DNA of 64,000 nt from Parvibaculum sp040216885. GTDB lineage: Bacteria; Pseudomonadota; Alphaproteobacteria; Parvibaculales; Parvibaculaceae. How positions within the stretch are numbered: position 1 is the first letter of the stretch; each line of letters opens with the position of its first letter. Both the position numbers and the translations under genes were made by a program. Positions 26,177 to 34,276 of the stretch are shown here, piece after piece. The notes under the pieces were generated by a model, which ran no database searches, had not been told where the DNA came from, and worked only from the letters and a program-made list of their open reading frames with translations. The stretch is from positions 248,001-312,000 of the forward strand of contig JAVJOG010000008.1 in assembly GCA_040216885.1 (NCBI GenBank), written 5' to 3'.

Positions 26177-27037
26177 TCAGTGCGCCATCAGCACAGGAAT
26201 GGTGGCATGGGACCTGATGTGTTGCGTCACACCGCCGATGATGAATTCGAGCAGGCGGCTGTGACTATAACCGCCCATGACCAGAAGATCGGTCCTGGCC
26301 TTCTCCGCCGTTTCGAGCAGCACCTCGCCGGCGGCGCGGCCGCGTGCGTCGACCAGATGCACATCCGCCACCACGCCATGCAGCGCCAGATAGTCGGCGA
26401 GCGTCGAGCCGGGATCGGGATTGAGTTCCTTGTCGCCGATGCAGAGGATCGTGACCTTGCGCGCCTTTTCGAGGAACGGAATCGCGGCGGTGACGGCGCG
26501 TGCGGCCTCCGCGCTTTCGTCCCAGGCGATGGCGACGGAACCGCCGACCGGCGCCCATGATTTCTTCGGCGCGATCAGCACCGGACGTCCCGCGCTCATC
26601 ATCGCGGCTTCGAGCGCCGTGCCGCCGGCAATGCCGGTGGCGCTTTCACCGAAGACAATGAGATCGGAGAGGCGGCTGTGATTGGCGACGACTTCGTCGC
26701 GGCGGCCGGTGACGTCGAGAAAGCGGATCGACGGCAGCGGCGGTTCGGCGCCCTTGCCAACGATCGGAAAGCCCGATTTCGACGCCGCCTCGTTCAACAT
26801 CTGCAGGACACGGGCCGAGGCGTCGTCGGCGCCTTCGCGGGCCGCCTGCAACAGATCCTCGATCACCTGACCCGACACGCCGTCGCCCAGATAAGGCAGG
26901 GCCTCGGTCGGATCGGGCCGCGCAAAAAGCGCCACGATCTGCGCGCCGAAATCGCCCGCGATCGAAAGCGCCGTGCCGAGCACCTCATTGTCCGACGGGC
27001 GGCCGGCAAGCGGTACCAGAATTTTCTTCACGGACAT
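26177..27037 (-). CDS. Universal stress protein, UspA family (tandem-type length)
   Basis: The 286-residue protein is about twice a single UspA domain. The N-terminal half begins KKILVPLAGRPSDNEVLGTALSIAGDFGAQIVALF. The C-terminal half ends with the ATP-binding pattern MGGYSHSRLLEFIIGGVTQHIRSHATIPVLM, close to the GxxG-x9-G(S/T) motif. It is the third gene of a lon-usp-usp minus-strand operon, 3 bp after the next usp-like stop. A role in stress survival is inferred from the family. Confidence 0.88.
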   Translation of the reverse strand: MSVKKILVPLAGRPSDNEVLGTALSIAGDFGAQIVALFARPDPTEALPYLGDGVSGQVIEDLLQAAREGADDASARVLQMLNEAASKSGFPIVGKGAEPPLPSIRFLDVTGRRDEVVANHSRLSDLIVFGESATGIAGGTALEAAMMSAGRPVLIAPKKSWAPVGGSVAIAWDESAEAARAVTAAIPFLEKARKVTILCIGDKELNPDPGSTLADYLALHGVVADVHLVDARGRAAGEVLLETAEKARTDLLVMGGYSHSRLLEFIIGGVTQHIRSHATIPVLMAH

Positions 27038-27040
27038 GGA

Positions 27041-27916
27041 TCAGTCTCCCTTTTCCGCGGGTGAAGATGCCGGGCGCGGTTCGCGCTCGGCACCGAGAAG
27101 GAGGATCGGACAACCGGCCACCGCCGAAAGCCGCGCGGCGTCCTCGTCGTCGCCGAGCCACCCGGCATTGACGATCAGCAGGCCGACACCGGCCGCCCTT
27201 GCCGCCGCCGCGATGTCGGCGGGGCTGCGGCCCCTGGCGCCGAGACGGCGGAAGGGCGCACCGATGCGCGCGGCCAGCGTTTCGGCAAAGGCCGAACAGC
27301 TTTCGCCGATGCTCGAGCCTTCGTCGACCGACGCGACGCCGCGGCCAGCGGCACCGGGCGGCAAGGCGGCGGCGAAAGCACCTTTCAGGCCGATGCCGCG
27401 CGCCACGAGCAAAACGTCGGCATGGGCATCGAGCGTCGCGGCGCGCACGGTGCGGCCGACCTCTTGCGAGGGCGCCGATGTAGAGCGGATGACCAGCGTG
27501 TCGTCGGCGCCTGCACTCGCCGCGATCGAGGAGAGCGGGTGGCCGCGCTTCACATCGAAGGTCCAGTCGACATGGGCCTCGGCCGCAACGCGCGCAAGCA
27601 CGCGGCGCGCGCTCTCTGCCTGGGCTCGCATGGCGCGCAGCATACGCTCGGGATCGAGCTCGCGCACTTCGCCCGAAAACGAGATCTCGCGCGCGAAAGG
27701 CAGGCTCGACAGGGCCAGCAGGTTTTCATCCTCGACGAAAATGCCCTTGAGGCGCGCATCCATCGACGCCGCGAGCCGCGCCGCCAACGACAGGGCCTCG
27801 CGTGTCAGGAACGAGGTATCGAGCCCGATAACGATGCGCGTCGCGGCGGCGTCTTCGGTTTGCGCCGCCGGGGTTTGCGCCGCTTGCTGTTGTTGCTTGT
27901 CGCGGGCGGCCATCAT
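27041..27916 (-). CDS. UspA-like protein, divergent
   Basis: The 291-residue protein starts with a Gln/Ala-rich tail (QQQQAAQTPAAQ), then a UspA-like strand TRIVIGLDTSFLTREALSLAARLAASMDARLKGIFVEDENLLALSSLPFAREIS, typical of a two-domain USP. The nucleotide-binding glycines are poorly kept. The second half is weaker, ending GCPILLLGAERE. Its start overlaps the lon-type gene stop by 4 bp (ATGA). A partner role to the protease is possible but unproven. Confidence 0.7.
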   Translation of the reverse strand: MMAARDKQQQQAAQTPAAQTEDAAATRIVIGLDTSFLTREALSLAARLAASMDARLKGIFVEDENLLALSSLPFAREISFSGEVRELDPERMLRAMRAQAESARRVLARVAAEAHVDWTFDVKRGHPLSSIAASAGADDTLVIRSTSAPSQEVGRTVRAATLDAHADVLLVARGIGLKGAFAAALPPGAAGRGVASVDEGSSIGESCSAFAETLAARIGAPFRRLGARGRSPADIAAAARAAGVGLLIVNAGWLGDDEDAARLSAVAGCPILLLGAEREPRPASSPAEKGD

Positions 27917-30441
27917 GCCCCCCTCTTGCCGTTGTCGTCGGAGCGCTGGGCGAAGCGGCGCTGATTGTCGGCGAAAGCCGCGAGGCGGTCCTCGGTGCGC
28001 GCATAGATCGAGCCCGGCGGAAACCGGCCGTCCGATCCGCGAACGCCGGCGGGCGCGCCCATCAGCAATTCAACGCCTTCTTCGACATGCTCGACAGGAT
28101 AGATCGCAAACATGCCGCGTTCCACCGCATCGACGACATCCTGGCGCAACATCAGGTGCTTGACGTTGGCGGCGGGGATCAGCACACCCTGCTCGCCGGT
28201 CAGGCCGCGGCGCATACAGATATCGAAAAAGCCCTCGATCTTGTCGTTGACGCCGCCGATGGCCTGCACTTCGCCGAGCTGGTTGACCGAACCGGTGACG
28301 GCAAGACCTTGCGCGATCGGCGCCTCGGCCAGCGCCGAGATCAGCGCGTAGAGCTCGGCCGAGGAGGCGCTGTCGCCGTCGACACCGCCATAGGATTGTT
28401 CGAAGACGACACTGGCGCTCATCGACAACGGAATTTCGGGCAGGAACTGGCCGGAAAGATAGCCCGACAGGATCAGCACGCCCTTGGTGTGGATCGGGCC
28501 GCCCAGCGCCACCTCGCGTTCGATGTCCATGACGCGCGCGCTACCGAGGCCCATGCGTACGCGCGCCGTGATGCGGCTCGGGCGGCCGAAGGAAACGCTG
28601 CCCATCGAGAGCACCGAGAGGCCGTTGACCTGGCCGACGCGCTCGCCTTCGGTGTCGATCATCACGATGTCGCGCGTGATCATTTCGAGGCTGCGTTCGC
28701 GCAGGCGGTCGGCACGTCCGATCTGGGCATCGACGGCGCTGTCGATATGGTCGGCAGTGACCGCGATCGCGCCTTCGCTGCGGGCGATGTGATCGGCCTC
28801 GCGCAAGAGATCGACAATGGGGCGCAGGATGGTGGTCAGCTTCTCGGCATCCTCGGCCATGCGCGCCGAACGCTCGATGACGCGGCCGACGCCGGCGCGG
28901 TCGAGCGGCAGCAGATTTTCCTCGCGGCAGAAGCCCGCGAGCAGGCGCGCATAAAGCAGTTCGTTTTCCGGCTCGCGGTCGATCTCGTCCTCGAAGTCGG
29001 CGGCGACCTTGAAGAGTTCGCCGAAATCCGGATCGAGGTTGCTCAGCATGTAATAGAGGTAACGGTCGCCGAGCAGCACGATCTTGATGTCGAGCGGGAT
29101 CGGATCGGGTTCCAGCGTCACGGTGCTGATGAGGCTCAGATATTCGCCGGCGCTTTCGATAACGACCTTGCGGCGGCGGATGGCGCGCTTCAGCGCTTCC
29201 CATGCCAGAGGTTCGCGCAGCAACTTCAAGGCGTCGATCAGCAGATAACCGCCATTGGCGCGGTGCAGCGAACCCGGTTTGATGAGCATGAAGTCGGTGA
29301 CCAGCGCACCCATTTGCGGCATGTGCTCGACGCGGCCGAGCAGGTTGGCCATGGTCGGGTGGTCTTCGTAGTGGATCGGCGCGCCGCCGCCGATGTAACC
29401 GCCGGCATCGGCGAGGTCCTGCGCCTTCAGCGTCGCCGAACCACGCTGGCGCGCGCTTTCGCTGTTCTCGACAACGATGTTGACCTCGTAGCGACGGAAC
29501 GGGTTTGCCGCCGGGAAGCCGCCGCCCTGCCCCTGCGCCAGCGCCTGCATGACCTGCATCGGCTGGGGCGCCTGGCCCGGCGCCTCGGCGCCCGCGCCGG
29601 CGAAGAGGCCGATATTCTCAATCAGGTCGGCTTTCACCGCGTCGAGCCACGACCTGACCGGCGCCACGCTGTCGAAAAAGGCGCGCAGCTCGTGCATGAC
29701 GCGCTCGACCTCGCGCTCGGCGACCTCGCGGTTCAGCGACTGGATGCGCAGACGGTGTTCCTTCTGCCAGCCGGGAATATGTTCGATGGTTTCGGCGAGT
29801 TCCTTTTGCAGGCCCTGAATGACGTCCTCGATGCGCTTGCGTTCTTCCTCGGGGAGCTTGTTGAATTCCTCGGGTTTCAGCACATTGCCGTCATGCACCG
29901 GCGCCAGCGCAAAGCCGGCCGGGGTGCGCAGCAGCGCGATGTTTTCGGCTTCCGCGTGGATGCGCAGCTCCTCGAAGGCCTGTTCCTGCTTCTCCTGGTA
30001 TTCCTCGTCGATCGACTGGCGGCGGTTCTGGTATTCCTCGCTTTCAACAATCGCCGGCATCGTTGCCTTCAGATCGTCGACGAGGCGCGCCATGCTTTCC
30101 TTCAGCGTGCGGCCGGTGCCGGCGCCAAGCTCCAGCGCCACCGGTTTGTGCGGCGTCTCGAAATTGTTGACATAGACCCAGTCGGCGGGCGCGCGCTGGC
30201 GCAATGCGACGCCCGAAAGAAAACGCAGCACCGCCTCGTGCTTGCCGGCGCCGTCGGGGCCGAGCACGAACAGGTTGTAGCCCTGACGGCGGATGCTCGC
30301 GCCAAAGCGCAGCGCCTCCAGCACCCGCTCCTGACCGACAAGACCGCTGTGATCCTCAAGCTCGGCCGTGGTCGCGAAGTCGAATTGCGCAAGGTCGCAA
30401 GAGCGATAGAGGAGTTCCGCCGGAACCGGATCGACTGCCAT
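27913..30441 (-). CDS. Lon-related ATP-dependent protease (LonB-like, AAA_32 type)
   Basis: The 842-residue protein has an N-terminal P-loop (GPDGAGKH, 61-68), a long coiled region (about 150-260), a second AAA region, and a C-terminal Lon protease domain. The catalytic Ser691 lies in GDSAS and Lys734 in VNDKIEGFF, 43 residues apart, the same spacing as in E. coli Lon. It lacks the Lon N-terminal substrate domain. The ATG at 30441 matches the family start; the longer frame to 30507 does not. It leads an operon with two UspA-like genes. Confidence 0.9.
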   Translation of the reverse strand: MAVDPVPAELLYRSCDLAQFDFATTAELEDHSGLVGQERVLEALRFGASIRRQGYNLFVLGPDGAGKHEAVLRFLSGVALRQRAPADWVYVNNFETPHKPVALELGAGTGRTLKESMARLVDDLKATMPAIVESEEYQNRRQSIDEEYQEKQEQAFEELRIHAEAENIALLRTPAGFALAPVHDGNVLKPEEFNKLPEEERKRIEDVIQGLQKELAETIEHIPGWQKEHRLRIQSLNREVAEREVERVMHELRAFFDSVAPVRSWLDAVKADLIENIGLFAGAGAEAPGQAPQPMQVMQALAQGQGGGFPAANPFRRYEVNIVVENSESARQRGSATLKAQDLADAGGYIGGGAPIHYEDHPTMANLLGRVEHMPQMGALVTDFMLIKPGSLHRANGGYLLIDALKLLREPLAWEALKRAIRRRKVVIESAGEYLSLISTVTLEPDPIPLDIKIVLLGDRYLYYMLSNLDPDFGELFKVAADFEDEIDREPENELLYARLLAGFCREENLLPLDRAGVGRVIERSARMAEDAEKLTTILRPIVDLLREADHIARSEGAIAVTADHIDSAVDAQIGRADRLRERSLEMITRDIVMIDTEGERVGQVNGLSVLSMGSVSFGRPSRITARVRMGLGSARVMDIEREVALGGPIHTKGVLILSGYLSGQFLPEIPLSMSASVVFEQSYGGVDGDSASSAELYALISALAEAPIAQGLAVTGSVNQLGEVQAIGGVNDKIEGFFDICMRRGLTGEQGVLIPAANVKHLMLRQDVVDAVERGMFAIYPVEHVEEGVELLMGAPAGVRGSDGRFPPGSIYARTEDRLAAFADNQRRFAQRSDDNGKRGA

Positions 30442-30650
30442 TCTTCCCTTGTTTTTCCGACCGCATTTGTTGGCTGCGCGGTCGTTGCGAGCATATCCCC
30501 ACCTCAATCATGGACAAAGCCCGGCGCGGCGCAAGCCAACCCGGGTGTTTTCCGGGTGCGGCAGATGCGCCCGAGCGCACGCCTCAGCCTTGTCGACAAG
30601 CTCCGGGACGCGCCGTAAGTTCGCTCCTCTTTTCAAAAGGCGACACTGAC

Positions 30651-31268
30651 ATGGCCCGGCCACGGCACGGCATAGACAAGAGCGGCAACAAGCCCCGCGC
30701 CTGGCAGCGAATGCTGAGCGGGCGGCGCCTCGACCTGCTCGATCCCTCGCCGCTCGATGTCGAAATCGAGGACATTGCGCATGGGCTGGCGCGCGTGGCG
30801 CGCTGGAACGGGCAGACGCAAGGCGATCATGCCTTCTCCGTCGCCGAACATAGTGTGCTGGTGGACGATATCTGCGCGCGCTTCCGGCCCGGCTGGCCGG
30901 CGCGGTGGCGGCTGGCGGCGCTGCTGCACGATGCGCCCGAATATGTGATCGGCGACATGATCAGTCCGTTCAAGGCGGCACTCGGCATCGACTACAAGGC
31001 GTTCGAGCACCGGCTTGCCGCGGCCATCCATGTCCGCTTCGGTCTGCCGAAGGAATTGCCGCAAAACATCGAGGAGACGATCAAACGCGCCGACAAGGCG
31101 TCGGCCTTTCTCGAGGCGACGCAGATCGCCGGATTTTCCGACGACGAGGCGGCGCGGATTTTCGGTCGTCCGCGCGGGCTCGCGCCGATCCCCATCGAAC
31201 CCTTGCCGACGAAGAAGGCGCAAGCGCGTTTCCTGGCGCGGTTCGCGCAGTTGACCGGGGGTGACTGA
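30651..31268 (+). CDS. HD-domain phosphohydrolase, YfbR-like 5'-nucleotidase family
   Basis: The 205-residue protein has an HD motif in LLHDAPEYVIGDMISPFK, with an upstream metal-binding histidine in HAFSVAEHSVLV. These fit the YfbR-like subgroup, which dephosphorylates deoxyribonucleoside 5'-monophosphates. The open frame extends back to 30204 through antisense DNA; the ATG at 30651 gives the family length. It is divergent from the Lon-type protease with a 209-bp spacer. Confidence 0.85.
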   Translation: MARPRHGIDKSGNKPRAWQRMLSGRRLDLLDPSPLDVEIEDIAHGLARVARWNGQTQGDHAFSVAEHSVLVDDICARFRPGWPARWRLAALLHDAPEYVIGDMISPFKAALGIDYKAFEHRLAAAIHVRFGLPKELPQNIEETIKRADKASAFLEATQIAGFSDDEAARIFGRPRGLAPIPIEPLPTKKAQARFLARFAQLTGGD

Positions 31269-31376
31269 CGGCCTAAATGCCCGGTTTTACTCGATTTCGG
31301 CCCGGCTTTGCACAAATCTGTGCTATTGAGGGCCTATGATCGATTCAGCCGGGTTCTGTCCTTCGCCGAGTACAAG

Positions 31377-31895
31377 ATGATCTATGTCAGCCCCCTCAGC
31401 GCCGTCGAGGATGCGATCCGGAAATTGCAGCCTTCGCATCTCGTCAGCCTGCTCGATCCGGAAACCATGATCGGGACGCCGCGCGGCATCGCGCCGGCGC
31501 GTCACCTGCGGCTCGGGGTCAACGACATCGCCGAACCGCTGCACGACCTCGTGCCGCCGGGCGCCGAGCATGTGTCGTCGCTGATCGATTTCGTGCGCGG
31601 CTGGGACCAGCAAAGCCCGCTGCTCGTTCACTGCTGGGCCGGCATCAGCCGCTCGTCGGCGGCGGCCTTCATCGCGCTTTGCGCGCTCAACGAAGAGCGC
31701 CCGGAAATCGAGTTTGCACGGCTGATCCGGGCGCGCGGGGCGCATGCACATCCCAACCGGCTGATGGTGCGGATCGCCGACGAATTGCTGGCGCGGCAAG
31801 GCCGCATGTCGGCCGCCGTCGAGGCGCTGGGCCCGGGACGCGCCGTCTGGGAGGGCGAAATATTCTCGGTGCCCGTGCGGCCCGGCGCGGCGTAA
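31377..31895 (+). CDS. Protein tyrosine phosphatase-like protein
   Basis: The 172-residue protein has the cysteine phosphatase signature HCWAGISRSSA, where C86 and R92 form the CX5R loop. D65 or a nearby acid may act as general acid. It looks like a small dual-specificity-type phosphatase, common in alphaproteobacteria. The ATG at 31377 gives MIYVSPLSAVEDAI, the family N-terminus, but no strong ribosome site is seen. The gene is 11 bp upstream of nadQ, so they may share a transcript. Its substrate is unknown. Confidence 0.82.
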   Translation: MIYVSPLSAVEDAIRKLQPSHLVSLLDPETMIGTPRGIAPARHLRLGVNDIAEPLHDLVPPGAEHVSSLIDFVRGWDQQSPLLVHCWAGISRSSAAAFIALCALNEERPEIEFARLIRARGAHAHPNRLMVRIADELLARQGRMSAAVEALGPGRAVWEGEIFSVPVRPGAA

Positions 31896-31906
31896 CGGAC
31901 CCGAAA

Positions 31907-32962
31907 ATGGCGAAAGCGCAGGGCACAATTTCCAGCCAGTCGGCCGCCGAGGCCGCGATGCGCGCCGACAAGGCGGTGGTCATCGGCCTCAACGCCGCCA
32001 TTGTGACCGTGTCGGACGACCAGCCGAAAATCCTTGTTGTGCCGCATGACGAAACCGACGGCGCCAGCGGCTGGGACGCGCTGCCTTTCGGCCCGTTCAA
32101 CCCGGTGCGGCACAGGACGCTCGAAATCGGCCTGCGCGCCTGGGTGCAGGAACAAACGCAACTGGAACTCGGCTATGTCGAGCAGCTCTACACCTTCGGC
32201 GACCGCGGTCGGCATTCGCTCGAAAGCGACGCGCCGGGCGAGCATGTCGTTTCGGTCGGCTATCTGGCGCTGACACGCGGGCACGATGAAGCGCTGAAGG
32301 GCGCGGCGTGGCGCGACTGGTATCAATATTTCCCGTGGGAAGACTGGCGCGCGGGCAAACCTGGGATCATCGACCAGGCGATCGTGCCGCTGCTGCGCGA
32401 ATGGGCCGGGCGGCAATCGGAAGCGCCGCCCGAGGAACTGGCGCGCGGCAAGCGCCGCGACCGGATGCGGCTTTGCTTCGGCATGGACGGCGTTGCGTGG
32501 GACGACGAAAAAACGCTGGAGCGCTACGAGCTTCTCTACAGCGCCGGATTGCTGCTTGAGGCAGCACGGGACGGGCGGCCCAATGCACGCGGGCTCACCG
32601 GCAAGCAGGCGCCCAATCTCGGACGGCCGATGCAGTTCGACCACCGGCGTATTCTCGCGACCGCGATGGGCCGGTTGCGCGCCAAGATCAAATACCGCCC
32701 GGTCGCCTTCGAGCTGATGCCGCCGAGCTTCACGCTTTACGAGTTGCAGAAGACCGTCGAGGCGCTGCTCGGCCTGCACGTCCACAAGCAGAATTTCCGC
32801 CGCCTTGTCGAGAATGCCGGCCTCGTGGAGCGCACAGGCCGGATGTCGACGCGCACCGGCGGACGGCCCGCCGAACAATTCCGCTTCCGCCGCGAGGTGC
32901 TGAACGAGCGCCCGGCGCCGGGCCTCAAGCTCGCGCCCTCACGGAGCCGGGCGAACAGCTGA
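31907..32962 (+). CDS. nadQ: NadQ-type regulator of NAD biosynthesis (Nudix-like domain plus winged helix)
   Basis: The 351-residue protein has a Nudix-like N-terminal domain (about 20-165) without an intact catalytic Nudix box, and a C-terminal winged helix (about 230-330, including FTLYELQKTVEALLGLHVHKQNFRRLVE). This is the COG4111/NadQ layout, an alphaproteobacterial repressor of nadABC. It is 224 bp upstream of nadA, with a strong palindrome in between. The ATG at 31907 was chosen over the long upstream frame. The regulatory role is inferred from family and context. Confidence 0.85.
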   Translation: MAKAQGTISSQSAAEAAMRADKAVVIGLNAAIVTVSDDQPKILVVPHDETDGASGWDALPFGPFNPVRHRTLEIGLRAWVQEQTQLELGYVEQLYTFGDRGRHSLESDAPGEHVVSVGYLALTRGHDEALKGAAWRDWYQYFPWEDWRAGKPGIIDQAIVPLLREWAGRQSEAPPEELARGKRRDRMRLCFGMDGVAWDDEKTLERYELLYSAGLLLEAARDGRPNARGLTGKQAPNLGRPMQFDHRRILATAMGRLRAKIKYRPVAFELMPPSFTLYELQKTVEALLGLHVHKQNFRRLVENAGLVERTGRMSTRTGGRPAEQFRFRREVLNERPAPGLKLAPSRSRANS

Positions 32963-33034
32963 CCCGCTGCCGGTTGACCGGAAACGGCGTCCTGCCGGTT
33001 GAAAAGGCGCCGTCCCGACCCCTTATATTGGCTG

Positions 33035-33063
33035 TTGACGGGCCTAATGCTCAGCCGTAGCAT
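33035..33063 (+). promoter_or_regulatory. Candidate promoter upstream of nadABC
   Basis: TTGACG at 33035-33040 and TAGCAT at 33058-33063 are spaced by 17 bp, a good sigma-70-type arrangement. Transcription from here would run through the palindrome at 33142 before nadA. A second, overlapping possibility is TTGATC at 33131 with TATGAG at 33153, whose -10 lies inside the palindrome. Which one is used is not decidable from sequence. Confidence 0.4.
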
Positions 33064-33141
33064 AAGCGGGACTGAGAGACCGGCCTCCATTCAGGCTCTA
33101 GTTGTGGCGTGAAGACGGAAGCCGGTGTTTTTGATCCCTTA

Positions 33142-33164
33142 TATATACTCACTATGAGCATATA
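33142..33164 (+). promoter_or_regulatory. Palindromic operator of nadABC, probable NadQ box
   Basis: The arms TATATACTCA and TGAGCATATA flank CTA and are complementary at 9 of 10 positions. The site is 22 bp upstream of the nadA start, overlaps a possible promoter, and lies directly downstream of nadQ. The layout suits repression by NadQ, although binding has not been shown here. Confidence 0.7.
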
Positions 33165-33186
33165 GGGACAGCAAGAGGAGGCCGAC

Positions 33187-34257
33187 ATGGCCCTTGCAGG
33201 CGAGATCGAAAAGAAGAGCGCGGCGGCACCCGCCGCACGCGCATTCAAGCCGCTGGAGATGCCGGAGCTCGAATATACGCCCGGTCTCGCGAAGGAAATG
33301 GCGCCGCTCTATGAGCGCGTGAAAAACGTCATCCCCTCCGTCGAGTGGCCCTTCTTCGCGCCCTATATCCACGCCATCAACCGCCTCAAGAAAGAGCGCA
33401 ACGCGGTGGTGCTCGCGCATAACTACCAGACGCCGGAAATCTTCCACGGCGTCGCCGACATCGCCGGCGACAGCCTGCAGCTCGCCAAGGAAGCGGCGAA
33501 GGTCGATGCGGATGTGATCGTGCAATGCGGCGTCCACTTCATGGCCGAGACGTCGAAGCTCCTGAACCCGAACAAGACGGTGCTGATCCCCGATGTGAAA
33601 GCGGGCTGCTCGCTGGCCGACTCGATCACCGGTGCCGATGTGCGGCTGCTGCGCGAGAAGTTTCCGGGTGTGCCGGTCGTCACCTATGTCAACACGTCGG
33701 CGGAAGTGAAAGCCGAAAGCGACATCTGCTGCACGTCGTCGAACGCCTTGCAGATCGTCGAGAGTTTCGGAACCGACCGTGTGCTCTGCATTCCGGACGA
33801 GTTTCTGGCCAAGAACATTGCCAAGCAGACCAAGGTGAAAATTCTCACCTGGAAGGGTCATTGCGAAGTGCATGAGCGCTTTACGGCGGAGGAACTGCGC
33901 CAGTATCGCCGCGACGATCCCAACATCGTCATCATCGCGCATCCCGAATGTCCGCCCGACGTTGTCGAGGAAGCGGACTTCTCCGGTTCCACCTCCGGCA
34001 TGATCAAATGGGTGAAGGACAACCAGCCCAAGCGCGTCGTCATGGTGACCGAGTGCTCGATGAGCGACAATGTGGCGGTGGAAAACCCGAACGTCGAATT
34101 CGTGCGGCCCTGCAATCTCTGCCCGCATATGAAGCGCATCTCGCTGAAGAACATTCTCGACAGCCTCGTTTACATGCGTGAGGAAGTGACGGTCGATCCG
34201 GCGGTCGCGGCGCGGGCGCGCCTTGCGGTCGAGCGGATGATCAATCTCGGCAACTGA
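33187..34257 (+). CDS. nadA: Quinolinate synthase A
   Basis: The 356-residue protein matches the long NadA type. Conserved segments are VVLAHNYQTPEIFHGVADIAGDSLQLA, DVIVQCGVHFMAETSKLLNP, HPECPPDVVEEADFSGSTSGM and EFVRPCNLCPHMKRI. Three cysteines in the QCGVHF, HPECPP and NLCPHMK segments are the usual [4Fe-4S] ligands. The enzyme condenses iminoaspartate with dihydroxyacetone phosphate to quinolinate. AGAGGAG lies 6 bases before the ATG. It is first in nadA-nadB-nadC and behind a palindromic operator. Confidence 0.96.
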   Translation: MALAGEIEKKSAAAPAARAFKPLEMPELEYTPGLAKEMAPLYERVKNVIPSVEWPFFAPYIHAINRLKKERNAVVLAHNYQTPEIFHGVADIAGDSLQLAKEAAKVDADVIVQCGVHFMAETSKLLNPNKTVLIPDVKAGCSLADSITGADVRLLREKFPGVPVVTYVNTSAEVKAESDICCTSSNALQIVESFGTDRVLCIPDEFLAKNIAKQTKVKILTWKGHCEVHERFTAEELRQYRRDDPNIVIIAHPECPPDVVEEADFSGSTSGMIKWVKDNQPKRVVMVTECSMSDNVAVENPNVEFVRPCNLCPHMKRISLKNILDSLVYMREEVTVDPAVAARARLAVERMINLGN

Positions 34258-34276
34258 TCCTTTCGGGGGCGCCATC

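Noticed and set aside
31310..31323. Small palindrome GCACA/TGTGC upstream of the phosphatase gene
   Set aside because: Five-base arms are too short to separate from chance.
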